Source of the DNA: Dyadobacter alkalitolerans DSM 23607
Lineage (GTDB): Bacteria; Bacteroidota; Bacteroidia; Cytophagales; Spirosomataceae
NCBI RefSeq assembly: GCF_000428845.1
Contig: NZ_AUAS01000001.1
Coordinates: 434,001-498,000 of the forward strand
DNA length: 64,000 nt
Reading direction: 5' to 3'
The stretch's first letter is position 1; each line of letters starts with the position of its first letter. Shown piece after piece: positions 60,929 to 64,000 of the stretch. Position numbers and translations under genes: made by a program. A model generated the notes under the pieces. It saw only the letters and a program-made list of their open reading frames with translations, did no database searches and was not told where the DNA came from.

Positions 60929-62101
60929 TTAACTTACCAAATGGCCCACAAATTGTGCCTTGTTATCCAGGATCCTGCCGCCCCGTCGAAAGCCCAGCGC
61001 ACAAGCTTCACCTGCATAAAAGACGCCGGCCTGATAAGAATTTCCAGCGCCATCGGTGGGGAAATCAAGATATTCCTGATAGATCTTTGGCTGGTCATCA
61101 TAATCACCCTCAACCGTTTCTAGCACTTCTCCGCCTTTTTCCAAAATAGAAACATTAGCCCCTTCGCGGCCAAAGAGCACTTTACGCACCGACTTTTTAT
61201 GAGGTAATGCGTAGCGTTCGGTTTGGAGCAACAGGGGATGATACGGATAAAGGTCCCACAAGACTTTCAATATATATTTTGACTGAAACAACAATGTATA
61301 AGCAGGATTAAGAATAACCGCTTTCCGGTTTTTGACAATCTCTGTCAGCATTCCGGCGAGTTCCGGCTCATCATTTCCGATATATTCCCAGGGGACAAGC
61401 TTGAACCAGAAATCGAACCGCAGAAAATCGTTGGAATCAGGCACCATTTTAAAAATGCCTTCGCCATTGGAAAATTCAACTTCCTCGACATAGGCGAAAT
61501 CCGTATCGAATCCTGCTTCCCGCGCGGCCTCGGTCAGTAAGGCGACATTGGTGTCATCTTCGGGATAACCGCGCATTGTGGAAAACAAAATAGAAGCGTC
61601 CAGGTCATTGTTTGCCTCTTTGAGATAACGGAACTGGTTAACCAGCGTTTCGTAAAGCGTGTTAAACTGCTGCGATTCATCGAGCCCGTTCATGCGCAGG
61701 TGTGCCCATTGCACAACAGCGGTCTCGGGAATGCAGGTTGCGGTGTCCGCATTAAACTCAATGAGCTTAACTGGTTCACCGTCGATTCCGCCAGCCAGGT
61801 CAAAACGGCCGTAAAGGTGTATGTGGCGGTCGTCCTGCCAGGAAAGCTGAACGAGCTCCACCAGATTCTCCGGAATGCCCATCTCCTTAAAAAGCAGGTT
61901 ATCAATGGCATACTGCCCAGCTTCGATTAGCATTTCATATAACGTCCCCGCCGCTTCGTAATATTGGATTGCCTGCTCCTCGCTGACAACCACAACGTCA
62001 CTGACCACATAAGGAGCCGTGTCGGCACCAAGCATCCAGTCCCAGCCTACGTTTTGCAGCGCTTTTTCCGGATGATTGGCTAGCGATTTTAATTGAATCA
62101 T
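60929..62101 (-). CDS. glutathionylspermidine synthase-like ATP-grasp protein (YgiC-like)
   Basis: 390 residues. DRHIHLYGRFDLAGGIDGEP, KLIEFNADTATCIPETAVVQ and late WDLYPYHPLLLQTERYALPH, VRKVLFGREGANVSIL, YQEYLDFPT are the C-terminal synthetase domain of Gsp synthases, without the amidase domain. The E. coli YgiC/YjfC proteins share this form; true substrate unknown, probably peptide-amine ligation. It follows its usual partner, a YgiB-like lipoprotein, by 12 bases. Confidence 0.82.
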   Translation of the reverse strand: MIQLKSLANHPEKALQNVGWDWMLGADTAPYVVSDVVVVSEEQAIQYYEAAGTLYEMLIEAGQYAIDNLLFKEMGIPENLVELVQLSWQDDRHIHLYGRFDLAGGIDGEPVKLIEFNADTATCIPETAVVQWAHLRMNGLDESQQFNTLYETLVNQFRYLKEANNDLDASILFSTMRGYPEDDTNVALLTEAAREAGFDTDFAYVEEVEFSNGEGIFKMVPDSNDFLRFDFWFKLVPWEYIGNDEPELAGMLTEIVKNRKAVILNPAYTLLFQSKYILKVLWDLYPYHPLLLQTERYALPHKKSVRKVLFGREGANVSILEKGGEVLETVEGDYDDQPKIYQEYLDFPTDGAGNSYQAGVFYAGEACALGFRRGGRILDNKAQFVGHLVS

Positions 62102-62113
62102 GTTTTTTTGAAT

Positions 62114-62725
62114 TTAACCTCCGCTTCTGCCTGCGGAACGTCCGAAGAAACCATTTCTGCCACCCTTAGGACGGGACGTCACCATGCGCGTGCTGCGGGA
62201 AGCATTTGCTTGCTGAACAGCGCTTTGCGATTTGTTATAAACATTCGGATCGCTGTAAAAACCTCTGGCCGCACCGCCGTTCCCACGGTAATTGTTCATG
62301 TATGCATTGTTGGAGCTTCTGCCAAGCATATAACCCATTCCTCCGTATAACAGCATGGTGGACAAGCCACTATGGTGCCCCACAGATGATTGGTTATTGC
62401 GGATCTCATCATCGATCAATGCCTTGGCGGCAGTTGTGCTGAGCGAGTCGGTGTGGCCGTCGAGGTAAGTGACAATGGCCACGGACTTATCCGCATCTAC
62501 GCTTTCTTCGTCGGTTATCTTAAATTCTCCGGGTTTAACCTCCTTAATGTGCGAGCGGATGCCTTTGGAATAGGTGGTTTCTTCGTAACTATAAGCTTCT
62601 TCATCTTCGCTGGAACCGCATCCCGTCATCCCGATTCCGGATGATAAAATGGTGATTGCCAAGGCGCTGCTAATGCTTATATCTTTGGCCCTTTTGAGGA
62701 AAGAGCCCTTTCGTAATTGGGTCAT
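62114..62725 (-). CDS. YgiB/DUF1190-like lipoprotein
   Basis: 203 residues with a lipoprotein-like N-terminus (lipobox GMTGC at about 35). A glycine/asparagine/tyrosine-rich part (GMGYMLGRSSNNAYMNNYRG) and a basic, Ser/Arg/Gly-rich tail (RPKGGRNGFFGRSAGRSGG) resemble the E. coli YgiB family, and the next gene is a YgiC homolog, the same gene order as in E. coli ygiBC. Function unknown. The gap to the aminotransferase gene is 52 bases. Confidence 0.65.
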   Translation of the reverse strand: MTQLRKGSFLKRAKDISISSALAITILSSGIGMTGCGSSEDEEAYSYEETTYSKGIRSHIKEVKPGEFKITDEESVDADKSVAIVTYLDGHTDSLSTTAAKALIDDEIRNNQSSVGHHSGLSTMLLYGGMGYMLGRSSNNAYMNNYRGNGGAARGFYSDPNVYNKSQSAVQQANASRSTRMVTSRPKGGRNGFFGRSAGRSGG

Positions 62726-62777
62726 GTGATTGGGTTTTTAAGCTGATGATCTTAAAGATAACGCAAAAATTCTTTCA

Positions 62778-64000
62778 TCAGGCTTTTTTTGCGATCTTTT
62801 CCAATGCTCCCACCAGCTTGTCCAGGTCACTGATTTTGGTATAAACATGAGGCGTAACCCGCACGCAATGAATGTTTTCCCAGTTGATCCCGACGGTGTG
62901 GATCTGATAATCTTTCATGAGCTTGCTATCCAGCTGCTCGGGTTTCATGCCGTCAATGCTCACGCCGGCAATGGCACAGGAATATTCAGGTTTCAGTGAT
63001 GTATGGATTTTCACACCGGGAATCTGCATTGCTTTCTCGGCCCAGTATTTTTTCAGATAGTGCACCCGCTCCTGCTTTCTTTTGGAACCGATGCCTTCCT
63101 GGAAATTGATGGCTTCACCAATGGCTTGCTCTATGCAAAAACTGCGTGTCCCCAATGTTTCAAATTTGCGGATGTCTTTGCTCTTAGGCTGGCTGTTGCA
63201 TAACAATGGCCATATTTTTTCGATTTGATCCTTCTTTACCCACATCATACCGCTTCCCACCGGCGCGCTCAAAAACTTGTGCAGGCTCGTTCCGAAATAA
63301 TCGCAATCCAGATCAGGGATTTTATAATCCAGCAAACCAAATGTATGCGCGCCGTCCACAACCACCTCAATGCCTTTGCTATGCGCCATATCACAAATCT
63401 TTTTCACTGGCATAATCTGCCCTACCCAGTTGATAATGTGGGTTACGTGAATGATCCTGGTCCTGGGTGTAACAGCGTCGGCAAAAGCTTTCACAATCTG
63501 CTCGTCATTTTCAATAGGGAAATCAAATGACAGCTGTTTATAAACCAGTCCATCGCGCATTTCCCTTTGTTTCCAGGCCTGGATCATATTGGGATAATCC
63601 TGAATGGTGCCAATGATCTCGTCGCCCTTTTCGAGGGGTAGGCCAAAAATAATGGTGTTAAGTGCTTCCGTAGCATTCCGGTTGATGGCTATTTCTTCGG
63701 CATCGCAACCAGCCAGTTTGGCCAGACGCTGCCGAAGCGGCTCGCGGCCTTTATCCATAATCCGCCACATGTAGTAAGACGGTCCTTGCGCAGCAGCTTT
63801 GTTGTATTTTTCCAAAGCTTCCTGTACGGCAATGGGCGAAGGCGAGACGCCGCCGTTGTTGAGGATAATAATGTCGCTTTTGCTCGCCGTGTAAGCATCC
63901 TGGATTACCGACCAGTAATCTTCATTGTCTGCACTGTTATCGCTCCAAAGCTTCTCGGCTTCACTGAATCTTTCTGCGTGCAATTCATTATAAAGACTGT
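62778..64000 (-). CDS. class V aminotransferase-fold PLP enzyme, 5' end outside window
   Basis: The frame is open to the window edge (SLYNELHAERFSEAEKLWS at the right end), so the start lies beyond 64000. Visible are INRNATEALNTIIFGLPL, QDYPNMIQAW, VTHIINWVGQIMPV, DGAHTFGLLDYKIPDLDCDY and the PLP Lys in FGTSLHKFLSAPVGSGMMW. The family is isopenicillin N epimerase/cysteine desulfurase-like; such proteins in Bacteroidota often carry a Tat signal, which would be outside the window. Substrate unknown. It precedes the ygiB-like gene. Confidence 0.8.
   Translation of the reverse strand, partial: SLYNELHAERFSEAEKLWSDNSADNEDYWSVIQDAYTASKSDIIILNNGGVSPSPIAVQEALEKYNKAAAQGPSYYMWRIMDKGREPLRQRLAKLAGCDAEEIAINRNATEALNTIIFGLPLEKGDEIIGTIQDYPNMIQAWKQREMRDGLVYKQLSFDFPIENDEQIVKAFADAVTPRTRIIHVTHIINWVGQIMPVKKICDMAHSKGIEVVVDGAHTFGLLDYKIPDLDCDYFGTSLHKFLSAPVGSGMMWVKKDQIEKIWPLLCNSQPKSKDIRKFETLGTRSFCIEQAIGEAINFQEGIGSKRKQERVHYLKKYWAEKAMQIPGVKIHTSLKPEYSCAIAGVSIDGMKPEQLDSKLMKDYQIHTVGINWENIHCVRVTPHVYTKISDLDKLVGALEKIAKKA

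Overview
The window reads as chromosomal DNA of a member of the Bacteroidota, most likely order Cytophagales and compatible with a Dyadobacter-like genome (the genus is an inference from gene style, not a database match). Support: promoters of the Bacteroidota type (TTG, about 19 bases, TAnnTTTG) instead of sigma70 boxes; start codons without Shine-Dalgarno sequences; a fused LpxC-FabZ gene in an lpxD-lpxC/fabZ-lpxA cluster; TonB-dependent receptors with a CarboxypepD_reg-like front domain; a secreted esterase with a type IX secretion C-terminal domain; DUF4494 and PafA-type phosphatases.

Positions 1-33900 are mainly core genome: envelope proteins, LpxH, CdsA with DUF2007 and a CPBP protease, dusB overlapping a free-standing biotinyl protein, pyrH-frr, UDP-glucose dehydrogenase with UDP-glucuronate decarboxylase (UDP-xylose supply), an acyl-CoA dehydrogenase, an SPFH/NfeD pair, two tandem PafA phosphatases, an M16 peptidase, TamB, TsaD, a MOSC protein, the lipid A genes and an HD-domain hydrolase.

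Positions 33960-42100 are an accessory region that starts at a CAT-anticodon tRNA gene (probably tRNA-Ile2). The tRNA is followed by three decaying 99-base tandem copies of its own 3' half plus terminator, each carrying a GC-rich insert in the T arm. Then comes an arsenic operon (arsR, DUF6428, arsC, a GNAT acetyltransferase, acr3) with two near-identical ArsR-type operators, and a sulfur block on the other strand (two YeeE/YedE proteins, a CstB-like persulfide dioxygenase/rhodanese, a TauE/SafE exporter) facing a Crp/Fnr regulator. The edges of this region carry gene debris: an MBL fragment, the fused and truncated 5' ends of the exporter and the Crp/Fnr gene, and fragments of an SDR gene and apparently a SusC-like gene.

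Positions 42160-50531 hold carbohydrate-related secreted proteins (an SGNH-fold lipoprotein that has lost its catalytic Ser and His, a sialate O-acetylesterase-like T9SS protein, a GH43 enzyme, a CE15-like esterase) around a TetR-controlled pair with a very clear operator. Positions 50600-60173 hold a minus-strand operon with a well-formed promoter (membrane-anchored protein, two carboxymuconolactone decarboxylase-like proteins, TonB receptor, MFS transporter), then DUF3179 and a TonB receptor that has apparently lost most of its barrel by an in-frame deletion. The right end holds an SDR enzyme, a YgiB/YgiC-like pair and a class V aminotransferase running off the window.
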